From assembly GCA_035771175.1 (NCBI GenBank), contig CM069595.1, forward strand, positions 4,940,094-5,004,093: 64,000 nt of DNA, read 5' to 3'. The notes under the pieces were generated by a model. It made no database searches and was not told where the DNA came from. It was given only the letters and a program-made list of their open reading frames with translations. Made by a program: the position numbers and the translations under genes. Source of the DNA: Paratinospora sagittata. Its lineage: Eukaryota; Streptophyta; Magnoliopsida; Ranunculales; Menispermaceae. Each line of letters starts with the position of its first letter. The stretch's first letter is position 1. Below, in pieces: positions 11,876 to 31,170 of this stretch.

Positions 11876-12420
11876 TAGAGGTGTAATTGGTTAGGGTTGC
11901 GTCGGGTGAGAACCAAAACTAAATTCAATATAAATAGTTTAAATTATAAAAAATAAAATTTCACTCTGACTAAACTAATTTTTTAACCCAACCCGACTTA
12001 AATCTCAATCCAATCCGAATTAGTTTGATTTAAAATAACTTAATTCCAGTGATTTGATTTAAAATAACTTAATTCCAGTCATTTGAGTTAAAATAACTTA
12101 ATTTTCTTTTTTCAAGATAATGACTTTAACTTTAAAAGAAATAAAATAAAAAAATAACTTATTGTTGTTTGTTGAAGCAATAAAGAAGAAGAAGAAGAAG
12201 AAGGGGCTTTAGGGGATAAAGAATTTTAGGGTTAATGTTAAGTTTGATTTGGTTTGAGTTAGGTTGGGTTCCAAGGGTATCAAAACCTTGTGACTCAACT
12301 CGAACCTTCGGGTTAAGATTTTTGAACCCAACTCAATTTAAATACCCTAGATCAATTCAACCCAACCCCATCAGGTTATGTTCAACGAGGTTGAGTAGGT
12401 TGGGTTGGCTTACACCCCTA
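11876..12420. mobile_element. Non-autonomous DNA transposon-like foldback element (hAT-like ends)
   Basis: The ends are inverted: TAGAGGTGTAATTGGTTAGG on the left and the complement of TAGGGGTGTAAGCCAACCCA on the right. The interior is rich in GGTTGGGTT-type motifs in both orientations. Possible imperfect duplications flank it (TTTAATGA and TTATGAGA). No transposase is present. It includes a three-copy ~32-bp direct repeat (about 12024-12110) and a GAA microsatellite (about 12183-12203). Confidence 0.5.
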
Positions 12421-12505
12421 TTATGAGATAAAAGTAGAAATAAAGTGTAGAATTGATACGACCTCAGGAGAGAAATATTTAGGTACATAGAAATGTATAA
12501 CACTA

Positions 12506-13347
12506 AGTATTGGTTGCTCAGTTGGTCGATACCCTTTTCCTTTCAAAAGTAGAGAGTAGTTGAAGTTCCCTTACCAACAAAATAATGAGACCATTGTTAT
12601 TTGTTCTCTATGGTCTTTATGTGATTTTATGGTCATTGTGAGGAATTTGTCCTATTTCATGTGGGGCTTACATATTTACTTTGGTCTTTGTTTGGAAGAA
12701 CTTCTTTAAAGTCTTCAAAAACACCTCTGGTGGCATTTGAAACACTTACTTCTAATTATATTATAGTGAAAAAAAAATAATTTTTTGTGTTTAGAAGAAG
12801 TAGGGCGAGACTACCTTTTTCCAAACGTGTTTTTTTCATAAGCATATTTTAGAAAAACGTTTTTACAAAAGTTGTACCAAATGAGACCTTTATCTCTATT
12901 GCTCTTAAAGGGTCGCCAACGTGCAACATATTCTTTAGAATAATTCATGACATAAAAAAGATGCCTTTCAAACACAAAGATTTAATATAATTTCGTGACA
13001 AAAAACAAAAAAAATCTAAACTTGCTCAACTACTTGGCACTCTACGCTTTTCCATTTGCAAGTAGAGAAGATTCAAGTTCTTTTAACCAACAAAATAATG
13101 AGGTAACTACGATTATTAGTTTTTCATGGCCTTGTTGTGGGCCTAAGATCTTTATTGTCTAGGGCATGTGTCCCAAGTTGTAAGGGCTTTTGCCTCTTGT
13201 TTAAGGGCCTTTGTCTGCTTTTATGTGGGGCTCACGTGTGCCCAATTTATAGTTTTTTTTTTTGTGACAATGTGATCTCTAGAATAATTCATAATATTTT
13301 TAGTAGGATATACTCCAAAAACAAGGAATTAATGTAATCTCATGGCA
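12506..13347 (+). repeat. Tandem duplication of a SINE-like unit, first copy split
   Basis: Copy 1 (12506-12682 plus 12889-13005) and copy 2 (13023-13347) share TTGCTCA.TTGG, AGTAGAGA, CTTACCAACAAAATAATGAG, CATGTGGGGCT.AC and TAGAATAATTCAT. The left end resembles a tRNA box A (TTGCTCAGTTGGTCGATACC), with a weak box B in copy 2, so the unit may be SINE-derived. Copy 1 is interrupted by the element at 12683-12888. Confidence 0.55.
12683..12888. mobile_element. MITE inserted in a duplicated repeat
   Basis: Ends GGTCTTTGTTTGGAAGAACTT and, inverted, GGTCTCATTTGGTACAACTTT are terminal inverted repeats. The segment is absent from the homologous copy at 13023-13347, which shows that it is an insertion. 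The target duplication is not clear. Confidence 0.55.
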
Positions 13348-14249
13348 TATTAATCGTTAATTGGTTACTTCATGGTAACTTGTCATTCTGTTGGTTACTT
13401 CATGAAGACTTGTCATTGCGTATTGTAAACATTGATGGTGTCTCCATGTTTTTTATCTGTTTAGGTGACAATTATATACAACTTGATGTCTGAAAGTTCG
13501 TGTATAATGACAATATGACTCGTGAGTGTCAGATGAACATGGTCCTAACGACCCTTTTTAAGTTCATTAAATGCTTAATATTGAGTAGTTAGTTGAGTCA
13601 TTTGATTGGATTGTTGTTAGAAGCTAATTGACCCGAAAGTTACACTTGTTCAATAGAGATGAAATGTTAATTAAATTTATAATAGTAAAGAAAGTAAATA
13701 TTTATAAAGTATAATGCTAAACTGAATGACAGTATTACAATGCAAATTGCAACACTCCGTCACCTTTAGATTACTTTGGATTGCATTAAATTATGTATTA
13801 ACACCTAATTTAATGAAAATTCAAAGATGATGGAGTCATATAGTTTGCATTTATCCTAATCAATGTAGCAATATTCTTTATCAAGACTTTACACATTCAA
13901 CAAAACTTGAGGGTTGGATGCAGTTTGAGGGTTATCTCACAAGTGTACTTAGTGGTAGATTTGGGCCATTTGGTTTGCAATCCATGAGTTGAGAAAAAAT
14001 TGGGGTTATGGGCAAAATTACAATCAAAGTTAGATATTTGTTAATGAAACAGAGTACTCCTTTTTCCATAGTAATTACTAATTTGCTAGCAAATTAAGGA
14101 ATATAAATTTTTGGATCTTACTATAATATTTTTTTCTGTTTCAAACAGAGGCTGCTTCAAGGATTGAACATGTTCAGTTTAATATTTCATAATTCCTGAC
14201 TGAAAATCCAATGCAAATTACAAATTCATAAAAATTCAATCACCAACAG
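13348..14249. other. Intergenic DNA downstream of the DnaJ gene
   Basis: AT-rich spacer; its right part likely includes the DnaJ 3' untranslated region. No other feature recognised. Confidence 0.45.
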
Positions 14250-15776
14250 TCAAAATTCAAAGATGGGTGATTCATAATTTCCAGTTTTGGGATTATAACT
14301 CCTCATAATCTTTCCTGTTGGCCTGTTGCATAGGCTCTCAGCTCTATTGAAAACCTTAGTTCTATAATGGGGGTACTGATCTTGAAATACTAATTTATCA
14401 GATGGATTAAATGTTGGAAGTTCTTTACCTCTTGCTCTGTTTATCTTTAAACAGTTCTCTATCACTCTGACCTCCTCTATGAATCTTTCTCTAACTTCTC
14501 TCACACAATGCAGCATTGAACCATATCTCCCCCGACGATCTATTGAAAACTTGCTGGTTTTATTTGTTCTTCCACACTCCTTGCAGAATCCATTACATCT
14601 CTTCGAGTCAAACACTCTTCGTTTTGCTTTATCTGAGAGACATGCGTATGCCTGCAATCAAATTCTTTCCATTGACATGAAATCAAGAAAATGGACTTGC
14701 ATTTGAAGTAGAAGTTGACGTTACTAGAGCTAATGTTAATATTTTACGTTTCTTGACTAATATAGTTAGGTTCCTAACTATAAGCTATAACAAGCAGTTT
14801 TTAATATGTTATTAGTGCTTTATTATTCCTGGAGGTTTTATGTTCAAACCTCATTCCCATTTCTCTCATTTATTAATTGCGTCTTTTCTACTTGTTATAA
14901 AACTAGTCCATGTGTGTTATAAAACAAGTCCATATGCCATCATGACCGTGAGGAAAAGTGTTAATGTTTGATATACATATTTTGATCATTTTTCTATGAT
15001 CAAATAAAATGGAAATTGGGTTGAATTCTTAGCTCAATGGTTTGACAAGAGGAATGTGTTCAAAAATTAGTGAATGAGAAATTGAATATGTAACAGTCAA
15101 TTAAAAACAATTTAATTTGGTTTACTTTACTAACTGATCCGTGATGTCCTTGAACTTAAATTATAAATTAAATCATTTTAATTTACTGTTTCACAATTAA
15201 AACATTTGATGATTACAAATTCAGTTTCTCACTCACTATTTTTTCAATAGTACATTACTTCAACTAGTACATTACTGTACTTTCATAACCATCAAACCAG
15301 AGAAGAAAAAATCACCTCTGAAACAAGCTTGAATGCAATTTCAGCCTTGGGATGCTTGTTCTTGTCTGGATGAAGATGCAAAGCTGCCCAAAAAGAAAAG
15401 AAAAAAAAAATCACCAAAAATCACTAAAAAAATGTTAAATGAATGCAAAAAAAAAAAAAAAGCCTGTAAATGAAATTCCATCATTGATCTCAAGGCCTAC
15501 CAAGTTTATGATATTGCTTGCGAATTGCCCACAAATCTGCATCTTCTTCCACCTACATCACCCACAAAACTAATAATCCAAATCAAGGAAGAGAGCCACA
15601 AGTACTGCACAAGAACTGAACTGCTAATTGATACTTACCCGAAGAAGAAGATACCAATCGATAAATGGTGATTTGGAAGGGTTGTGAAGGTGACAGTTGC
15701 GAGCGGAAGCGATTGAACGGGACGAAATGGAACAAATTTCTGCTACTAACTGTGACTTGAAATCTGATTCTCCCAT
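14250..15776 (-). CDS. Small J-domain (DnaJ-like) co-chaperone
   Basis: Four exons, complement of 15639-15776, 15501-15552, 15316-15383 and 14250-14651, encode 219 aa; all junctions keep phase. The J domain spans roughly residues 40-100: WYLLLRVEEDADLWAIRKQY (helices I-II), the HPDKNKHPKAE loop with the Hsp70-stimulating HPD at 68-70, then AFKLVSEAYACLSDKAKRR. A short Cys cluster CNGFCKEC follows, then a basic, charged C-terminal half with no recognised domain. There is no Gly/Phe region or DnaJ zinc finger, so it is a J-domain-only (class C-like) protein. It probably recruits an Hsp70. No transit peptide is obvious, so location is unknown. It is divergently oriented to fumarase, about 1.7 kb away. 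Confidence 0.9.
14652..15315. other. DnaJ intron 3 with tRNA-like SINE relics
   Basis: This 664-bp intron holds GGTTTTATGTTCAAACCTC near 14832 and TTAGCTCAATGGTTTGACAAG with GTGTTCAAAAATT near 15030-15070. They look like decayed box A/box B pairs of SINEs, but are too eroded to delimit. Confidence 0.3.
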
Positions 15777-17293
15777 ATGGAAAAGTTGGGTTGAAGAAGA
15801 TAGCTAAGAGGAGCGGTTTTGTCTTTTAAAAGACTATCAAGTTTGGTGGGAAAAAGTGGGATTACAGAAGAGATTACCGTTAAGTATGACACTTGGCATC
15901 GATCGAGATGGTTTTGACACATTCGTTTATTTTAATCAGCTTCAAATTTAAAATATTTAACAAACAAAATATTATTAAACGCAGCATTGAAGACCGCGAG
16001 AGCCTAGTCGTGAATATAGCGGCTTAGTTACTGCGAGGCACGGGTGTCACGAGGCCTTGCCACAACAGTGAAATGTCACGTGCTATATTGAGAAAAAAAT
16101 TGTTACCTTTTTTTTGTGTAGCATAAGTGAGAATTTTTTTTTTTAATAAGAAAAAATATAAGTGCCTTTGTATATTAATCACTGGTGTAGTGTCTGAGGA
16201 GACATGTCCTCTCTTTTTTTTTTTTTTCTCTATGAAATGTCTTTGGAATAAAAAATAAATAAAAAAAGTGCTTGAGCAGTGAAACCTTTTAAGTTGTAAG
16301 TTGATAACATTTTATAAGCTGAAGATTTAAGTCTAAGGTCTAAGGTGATTTGAGCACATGGTATCATCTTTATTAAGAGGTTTAAGTTTTGAGCATATGG
16401 TATCATGGTATCATCTTCATTAGCAGGTTTAAGTCTAAGGTGATTTGAGCACATGATATCATCTTCATTAGCTTACATGCTTTGTAGAAACTAATTTATC
16501 TAAATCTTGAAGTACGGGTTTAAACACTTAAAGAGGTCGTTGGCCAACAAATAGTAAGAGGCATCTCGAAAATCTTCAAGGTTGATGCGTTTACTACTAA
16601 CCACTAAACCAACCTGTAGATGTTTTACAGTTAGTTGTCCAGTAGTCCAGCTTGTGTCCAACTGTGCATACAGAGCTCACCTATATATGTGTAAACTATG
16701 ATATAAAAACTGATAATTTGAAAAATATTTTTTCCCTCTCTTTCTTGTTTTGTTCCCTGTTCATCTCGTTTTCTGTTTGTAACAGGATGACTTACTTGAT
16801 TTACTTTATAACATAGTTCGTATGTAGATTAGTGAATGAAAATGCACGTAGTTTGGTTTTGAGAGATTATTTTTTTCAACATTCTTTGGCTGCGACAATT
16901 CACCATCAGAGTGGCGATCGCCCGCCACGGATGACTTGTAATTTGTTTCCAATTCAGTTGAGGCATTGGTGCTGAATGCTGATCGACGGTAAGTTGGAAT
17001 ACAAACAAATGAAATAACGGATGGTCGTCACGGCTATTGTATCCCCCGCGTCACATCTCACTAACAAACACCCTTACGCATAGGAACCCTCATCACCGTT
17101 AGATTGCTAGAATATTCACCAAAACGCTGACCGGGGCTCACACTTCTATGCAATATCGTTGCCAGATTTATTTCTTATTTTTTTATATTTTATTTTTAAC
17201 CTAACTTCTCTCATTCCGCTTCTCTGCTGCTGCTACTGTTTACAGGCGAACTTTTCCTCTGATTCCGGCAATTCTTCCATTAATTCCGGCGAG
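15777..17293. other. Divergent intergenic region between DnaJ and fumarase
   Basis: Both genes should have promoters here. A three-copy imperfect tandem repeat (about 48-55 bp, TTTAAGTCTAAGGTGATTTG.. ATCATCTTCATTAG) lies at about 16326-16475. A CT-rich leader-like stretch (17190-17290) precedes fumarase. Confidence 0.5.
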
Positions 17294-17446
17294 GTGTGTG
17301 GTACTTTCTTCAGATGTTCAGTTCGATTTTTGACTTAATTCTACATGCGTCTCGATTAGATCTGTACTGTTGGTTTATTTAAGCTCGGCTCAAACATTAA
17401 TCTCTGTGTCTGTCGCTCTCAGCTTCTCTCTGATTTGGTTTTGCAG
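17294..17446 (+). other. Probable 5'-UTR intron of fumarase
   Basis: GCGAG|GTGTGTGG donor at 17294 and TTTTGCAG acceptor ending at 17446, ten bases before the start codon. Inferred from splice signals only. Confidence 0.5.
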
Positions 17447-17455
17447 CAATAAAAG

Positions 17456-25298
<7,843 letters not shown>

Positions 25299-26469
25299 AA
25301 AGTTGAAAAGAACAGTACTCCACAGCTTGAGATCGAAATTGCCCTGTAAGATTCATTTTTCTCCCGTGTCTCATCTTTAAGCAATGACACGGAGAGCCAA
25401 CGTGAGGTGCTTTGCACTAATAAATCCCATGGTTATGTATTTTTGACAAAAAATTTTGGCAACGGGACAAGTGGCATTGAGTTCATCATAAGTTATTTTT
25501 GCGGACATAGTTTACATGACATAATAAAGGGTACTCTTTTCACCTTGACTGAGTTTTTTAATGAAATAATTGATTTATTGTTCACTATTGGATAGATGTG
25601 TGTTGAATTATTGCTGCCCCTCTGTTTTGGTCAATCATGCATAGGGTGAATAGCATTGTCATTGGCAGTAATTTGTGGCAATAGCTAGCAATTTTGCTAT
25701 CTAATCTTGTTAATTGTCTCTGTGATTTGTGGCCCAGGTTCAATCCAGGAATTTTAATAAATGATTTCATTGCTTCTAAAATTACGTCCCAATAATACCC
25801 TGTTTCATGTCTGCCACAATTTCCCTGTGAAATTTTACTAATTTATAAGGAAAGCATTTTAGTACGGCTACCAACAAAAACTAACTGAACAAAATCATAG
25901 CTATTCCTTTGCTAGAAGATAAAATTTTACTTTTTATTGAGCTATCAACACGGTCGATTAATTGTATATGAAAAGGCAAAAGTGGGAAGGAACTGAAACC
26001 GAAGTATGTTTACAGATGCAGAAGAATCAAAAGCCTAGCAAAACTTTCATGGTTGAAGAGGTTGAGGCGCTTCGGCCCCTCCTCTTGGAACATACAACAG
26101 AGACAACAATGAAGAAAAGAAGACAACGGAACTACCGACAAGTAAGCTTTTTATTTGATCCGATAACTTGCATACAATGCACGCCTTCATTTTTTTTTTA
26201 ATTTATTTTTTCTGAAAGCTATATATGCTTTGCACCCCTTTAATTCCATATAAAATACCCAAATAATAAAAAGGAAATAACACCCGTAACTACCCACATG
26301 TATCCTAAGTTTGAAGAAGAATAATTTTTAAGTCTCTCTTTAGTATCATGAACTCGTATTGGAAATTAAACAAGGTGTACATAATATATATGTGGTTCAC
26401 TCCTTTCTCTTGCAATTCCTGAATATCTAATTAATACAAATATTCTTCTACCTTTCCTTGAACTTAACA
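25299..26469. other. Convergent intergenic region, fumarase to EXORDIUM-like gene
   Basis: Contains the 3' untranslated ends of both genes. A 79-codon open frame at 25962-26201 shows no recognisable domain and I do not call it. Confidence 0.5.
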
Positions 26470-27465
26470 TCAAGCAACAAACTTGCAACTATTACTGGTA
26501 AGGTCCCACATGGCTGGGAGAAGGAAAACTTTACCACCAGCACCATAAGCATTGAAACTCGCCTTACTTACACCATTCACCATCAACTTCCCTGGATACC
26601 CAGGATAAGCACCTGCACCAAAAATCCCTGGACAAGCTGTCACAGCCTCTAATGGTGCCAAAGGATCACCTTGGAAGTACCCATTCTTAAATGGGTTGGT
26701 GGCAGCACCAGCAAGAATGGTAGCAATATTCATGATCATACCATCTGTTCCGACACCATTAGGCGACTTAAGCGCTTGGCCCGGTGGACCATAAGCTGGA
26801 GCAGCATAAGGCCATGCACAAAGGCTTGGGCACTGGATGCCTGGATCACCCACATGAGCATACACGACCCTTTGCTTTGGAGACACCAATAAACCACCAT
26901 GAAAACCGCATGAACCCATGCAAAATCTCTCTACACTTACATCAGGAGCTGTTAGAACCAAGTATATTGCATTTGGGTCTTGCAGAAACAATTTGTTATC
27001 AATTGCTCTTTTGATCAGCAACGCTATGTGGGCACGTTTCAGGCTCTTTCCCAGAGAGTAATTAGCATCGGCTGTTTGGCCGACGAGTCGAACAGTACTA
27101 GAAACTGGTGTTCCCTTGAGGTCTTTGTAGGATTGGGTGGTCTTCCACCATGTGAAGACAGTAGATTTTTGCTGGGAATTAGGATTATTCATGGAGGGGT
27201 TGAAGGAGGCAAAGAAATCAGTAATAGTGGTCTTCTGTATAGGAGAGAAGGCACCATACCAGAGTATGTAGATATTGATGCTTCTTGGTCCAGACAAGAG
27301 GGGTCCTTTGTGGTATGTAAGTAGGGAAGAAGGGGTAGGTACTAAAGAGGAAGTTTGATATGGGTGGTCATGGTTCGTTTCATACGACCATGCTGGGACT
27401 AAAACAAGGATTGCAATAAGGGTGAAGGGCAATGCAAGAGAGCTTAATAAGCTTGACATTCTCAT
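26470..27465 (-). CDS. EXORDIUM-like (phosphate-induced protein 1) secreted protein
   Basis: Intronless 331-aa protein of the PHI-1/EXORDIUM family, apoplastic proteins linked to brassinosteroid-promoted growth and to carbon-status responses. The N terminus MRMSSLLSSLALPFTLIAI..VPAWS is a signal peptide. The family core follows: LTYHKGPLLSGPRSINIYI, WYGAFSPIQ, FFASF, WWKTTQSY, FCMGSCGFHGG, CPSLCAWP, PNGVGTDGMIMNIA, LAGAATNPFKNGYFQGD and EAVTACPGIFGAGAYPG, ending DLTSNSCKFVA. Length and single-exon structure are usual for EXO/EXL genes. Which EXL member it is cannot be told. A second in-frame Met lies two codons in (MRM), so the exact start is slightly uncertain. Confidence 0.93.
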   Translation of the reverse strand: MRMSSLLSSLALPFTLIAILVLVPAWSYETNHDHPYQTSSLVPTPSSLLTYHKGPLLSGPRSINIYILWYGAFSPIQKTTITDFFASFNPSMNNPNSQQKSTVFTWWKTTQSYKDLKGTPVSSTVRLVGQTADANYSLGKSLKRAHIALLIKRAIDNKLFLQDPNAIYLVLTAPDVSVERFCMGSCGFHGGLLVSPKQRVVYAHVGDPGIQCPSLCAWPYAAPAYGPPGQALKSPNGVGTDGMIMNIATILAGAATNPFKNGYFQGDPLAPLEAVTACPGIFGAGAYPGYPGKLMVNGVSKASFNAYGAGGKVFLLPAMWDLTSNSCKFVA

Positions 27466-27544
27466 CTTGCGAGTTGGTTACACTTGAGATAAAATGATGA
27501 GAGAAGTGTATGGATGTGCAGGAAAGCCTAAGGGGGGGCTCTTT

Positions 27545-27552
27545 AATTTATA
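27545..27552 (-). promoter_or_regulatory. TATA box of the EXORDIUM-like gene
   Basis: TATAAATT on the minus strand, about 80 bases upstream of the start codon, a normal spacing for a short plant leader. Confidence 0.55.
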
Positions 27553-27559
27553 GTTGGCT

Positions 27560-28480
27560 GCAACTCCTTTTAGTCCTAAATGATTTATAAGAGATAAGCT
27601 TGGCTTATTACACCAATGATTGGTACAGTAATCTCTATCTTATATATATCCAATTAATCAACTGAATATTTGTGACTGGACATGCAACCTAATTGTCCCA
27701 CACTTGTCATCTCGACCATTTAATATCCACTTAATAGGTCTAAATGATTCCAATTACGCTGCAGTTTTTAACAGGGCATTCATATTAATTTGAGTGAATT
27801 GATCTTATCATTCTTTCAAGTTTTCTTCTAATCTCTTAGCTGTTTCTTATTTCATCCTTCCTTTAAGAAAGTACTGTTTGATATATTCAATTAAAGGAAA
27901 TTGTCATGAGTACCTATTCCTAATTAATTAGTCTTTCATAATAAAGTACGGAATCACCATCTAACATTGTTATTGCTAATTTTGAATACAATAGTTCATA
28001 AATTCAGTACAATTAATAATGTATGTCGATCATATATTCGAAATCTTCATATATCTTTTATTCTAGAATTTAGAATAATATTTGTGAGCTCCTTTCTGCC
28101 GCGCTCATTGATGCTGTGGAATTCAATTAGGGGTCCCCGAAATCGACAATACATGCCTTGCGTTGAATATCACATCTTTGTCTCTGTGGGTCTTCTTCTA
28201 AGCAAGTTCCAAATATGGCCAAAGACTAAGCCACTTTTTGTCATGATAGGGTAGGGCCACGGGTAGGTTTGACAAAAGGTTTCATTGTAGGCTGTTAGGT
28301 TACAGAAATATATGGATGCTTTTATTTTTGAAAAATACTAACTTGAAATTTTCACACCTATTATTAATAATTTGATGTATTTAGATTTATAATTTTATTA
28401 AAAAATATATCATTTTTGATATATTAAAGTTAAAAACTGAGGTGACAGTAATTTTTAATAATTGATATAATATTTTTAAT
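27560..28480. other. Intergenic DNA upstream of the EXORDIUM-like gene
   Basis: AT-rich; likely includes distal promoter sequence. No other gene or element recognised. Confidence 0.4.
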
Positions 28481-28482
28481 TT

Positions 28483-28612
28483 TTTTTTTTGTTCAGAGTA
28501 CAACCAAGTCTCGGGTACAACAACCAAAGCTTATGACAAAAACAACAGCTTATTTTTTTATCCTTGGTAGGGAGAAGGAGGTGCAAGAACCAACTGAGCT
28601 ATATGCTGTTCG
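28483..28612 (-). mobile_element. tRNA-derived SINE-like element
   Basis: On the minus strand, TATAGCTCAGTTGGTTCTTG (box A-like) begins the unit and a run of A's ends it (T-run on plus at about 28481-28491). Box B is decayed and target duplications are unclear. Confidence 0.5.
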
Positions 28613-28721
28613 CCATAAATATGAAGTTTAGCTCTTCAAAATAATATGCTCACTTAGCCCCCTTTGATATCAATTGGAGGTGTATGTGTATTCTCTGTGT
28701 GTGATTGGTAAAACATGAAAT

Positions 28722-28880
28722 TGCTCCATTTGGTTTCAAGTTATATTTTTTTATATTCTAGAACTAACAAAATACAAAGAAAATGTTTGGTTAATCGAAA
28801 TTCAAAAATAGTTTATCAATATTTTATTTAGAAAACATATAATTTTTGTTTTTGAAATTCAAAATGGAGATATAGCTCCA
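28722..28880. mobile_element. Diverged MITE-like remnant
   Basis: CCATTTGGTTTCAAGTTATA, AATGTTTGGTTAATCGAAATT and AAAAATAG resemble the interior of the Tourist-like MITE at 22732-22941. The ends are not preserved. Confidence 0.35.
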
Positions 28881-29518
28881 TTTTATTTTGAGTATAGGAA
28901 ACTTTGAAAGTGATGTATACATTGCATGGTTCTTGAAAAGTTTTAATTAATTACCACAGGTTTCTCAAGTAATGACATGCACCTCATGAAATGTCCTCAT
29001 CATTTTCACGTGTACCACATGTTGTTTTTGGCTGATGATTGACCAATATAATATACATGCATATATATCCTAAGTTCACATGTTTTCATCCACATATATA
29101 CATGCACCAAACAAGAAAAAAAGAAGAAGAAGCTGTTGTTAATTAATTGGTGATTACATGTACAAACAGAGCCCTTCTGTTCACCAACGCTTTTGCTTGG
29201 TTTTTCATGCCTTTACCCTTTAATTTGGAGACCCAATTCTTGGTTCATTTGGCAATAAGTTTGACTAAATATACCAAACGCTGGATCCAACCCAACAGGC
29301 TAAATGGCTAATCGATCAGATGTTGATGGATGAGCGTGTGTATGTGATGCACATTTAGGTACCATATATGCATGGGTTCCATGGCATTAATTATACGGAT
29401 AAGTACTCGAATTTGGCATCTGATGACTAGCATGCATATCGTGCATGTAACTTATTAATTGAGTGATTGAGATTATTCTTCAATTTTATATGTATGAGGT
29501 GTTAGGTGTATATATCTG
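28881..29518. other. Intergenic DNA, no gene seen
   Basis: AT-rich spacer. Nothing recognised. Confidence 0.4.
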
Positions 29519-29815
29519 GATTTTTTTTTTTTTTTTTGAGGAAGAAACATACGCACCCTAAATCAGTGTATTCCACCCATAGGGGTATCAGGCTCTTATG
29601 AAACTTACTAATCCTCACATTAACAGATTGACAAGATGCATGTCGCCCACAATTAGTCAGGCAGCCATGGTTGGAATGGGTGCAATATTTTATTCTGTAA
29701 TGGGACCTATGCGATGGGGACCCACAACTTGCGCCGCACCACTGCATACTTATAAATCTCCCCAGCAATCCACGACTCGAACTCCTAACCCGTGTACCCG
29801 TGTATGAGTACCCGT
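29519..29815 (-). mobile_element. Retroposon-like element with A tail, possible SINE
   Basis: On the minus strand it begins near ACGGGTTAGGAGTTCGAGTC, which contains a box B-like GAGTTCGAGTC, and runs about 290 bp to a 17-18 nt A tail (T-run on plus at about 29521-29537). The interior is more GC-rich than its surroundings. No clear box A or target duplication. Confidence 0.45.
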
Positions 29816-29829
29816 GTATGAGTGAAAGG

Positions 29830-31170
29830 ACATGAGAGAGCTAGCTCCTGGTACATACTCATACCTCTTTCTATTTTTTTCTTTTTCTCCTTTTAATGTA
29901 GTAACTTGTGAGCATCCAACATCACCATCATCACAGCTTAGGCATGAATATTAGATAGATAAGGGTTTGGTTTGGTTGAGAAAAGTGATATGGCACCAGC
30001 TAATGAAGACTTTGACATTGATTATGATTGTTGAATTTTCAATAGTACTTGCAATCATTTGAACAGTTGTAAGTTCAAACAAAGGGCCCGTCCATATACA
30101 TATAAAGGGTCAAATAATACAAGCTGGATTATTAAGATTAATGTCTTGTGGGACATCTAATTTTTAATTTAATTTGTAGTATTATAGAACATATAGATGC
30201 CACAATAATTGCACACAATTAGCCCAAAGTAGGAGGTGTTGCTGTTCACAAATAAAGTATTATTGTAATTAAGTTAAATAAAGTATTATTACTTAGTTAA
30301 GGCTAAAAAAACTATACATCAGTTAGCTAAAAAGGTGTATCATGCATAATTTGAAAATAAAGGTGTCTAATTAAGATGTATACTTAATGCTAATAACCAA
30401 GCCATCTGAAAGGAGGTTATGGACCATGAAGCTGGAGTGTTAATTGGGCTTATTTGAGCCCAGTGGGCTTAAATTGAATTGGGCTCACGAGTTCTCACAA
30501 TTGCCAGACCGCCCACACCTTTCAAAGCTGATTACAGCTTTAGCTTAATGTAATTGGCACATCAAGCTTCTCTCCAAATTTGTTAACGTGGCTGTTTGAT
30601 TTATGATTCAGGTATAATTTTTGTTCCAATTTTGTGGTATTTGTTGATTTCTTGACATGGGTATGTATGCCTAGCTGAAAAGAAACTCAAAATAGAGGAA
30701 AAATCTTGAGACATTATATTACACAAATAATCTAGAAAATAATCAAAATCAAAATAATCAAGATGAACAAAAACTTTTCTTTATTTATTTGAAACCAAGA
30801 ACAAAAACTAGAATATATGTATGTACACATTGTATTTAGGGAGCTTCTACATGCACCGTATGATAAACTGCTATCTCATCTAGACTTACTGAGTCTGCAT
30901 GATATTATTCATAAAATGCATAGGAACCAAGCGAAATGATGTCGACAGTGTTGGCAAAAAAAAATAAAAGATGATGATGACAATAAAAATCTAAACCATG
31001 CTACATAATCTAGCTGCAAAAAGAACACTAAAGTTAATATATTTGTGCTTAAGGTTAGCCACCAAATTCTTATTTAAAACATAATGAGCAGCTCTGTTAG
31101 TTTGTTTTGATTAGAAGCACACATGAGCAAACAATAACATATTGAAGAAAATGTCAATGGCAGGTATGAA
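29830..31170. other. Intergenic DNA with one MITE fragment
   Basis: AT-rich. At 30587-30640, GGCTGTTTGATTTATGATTC and GGTATAATTTTTG match one end of the Tourist-like MITE. Otherwise nothing recognised. Confidence 0.4.
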
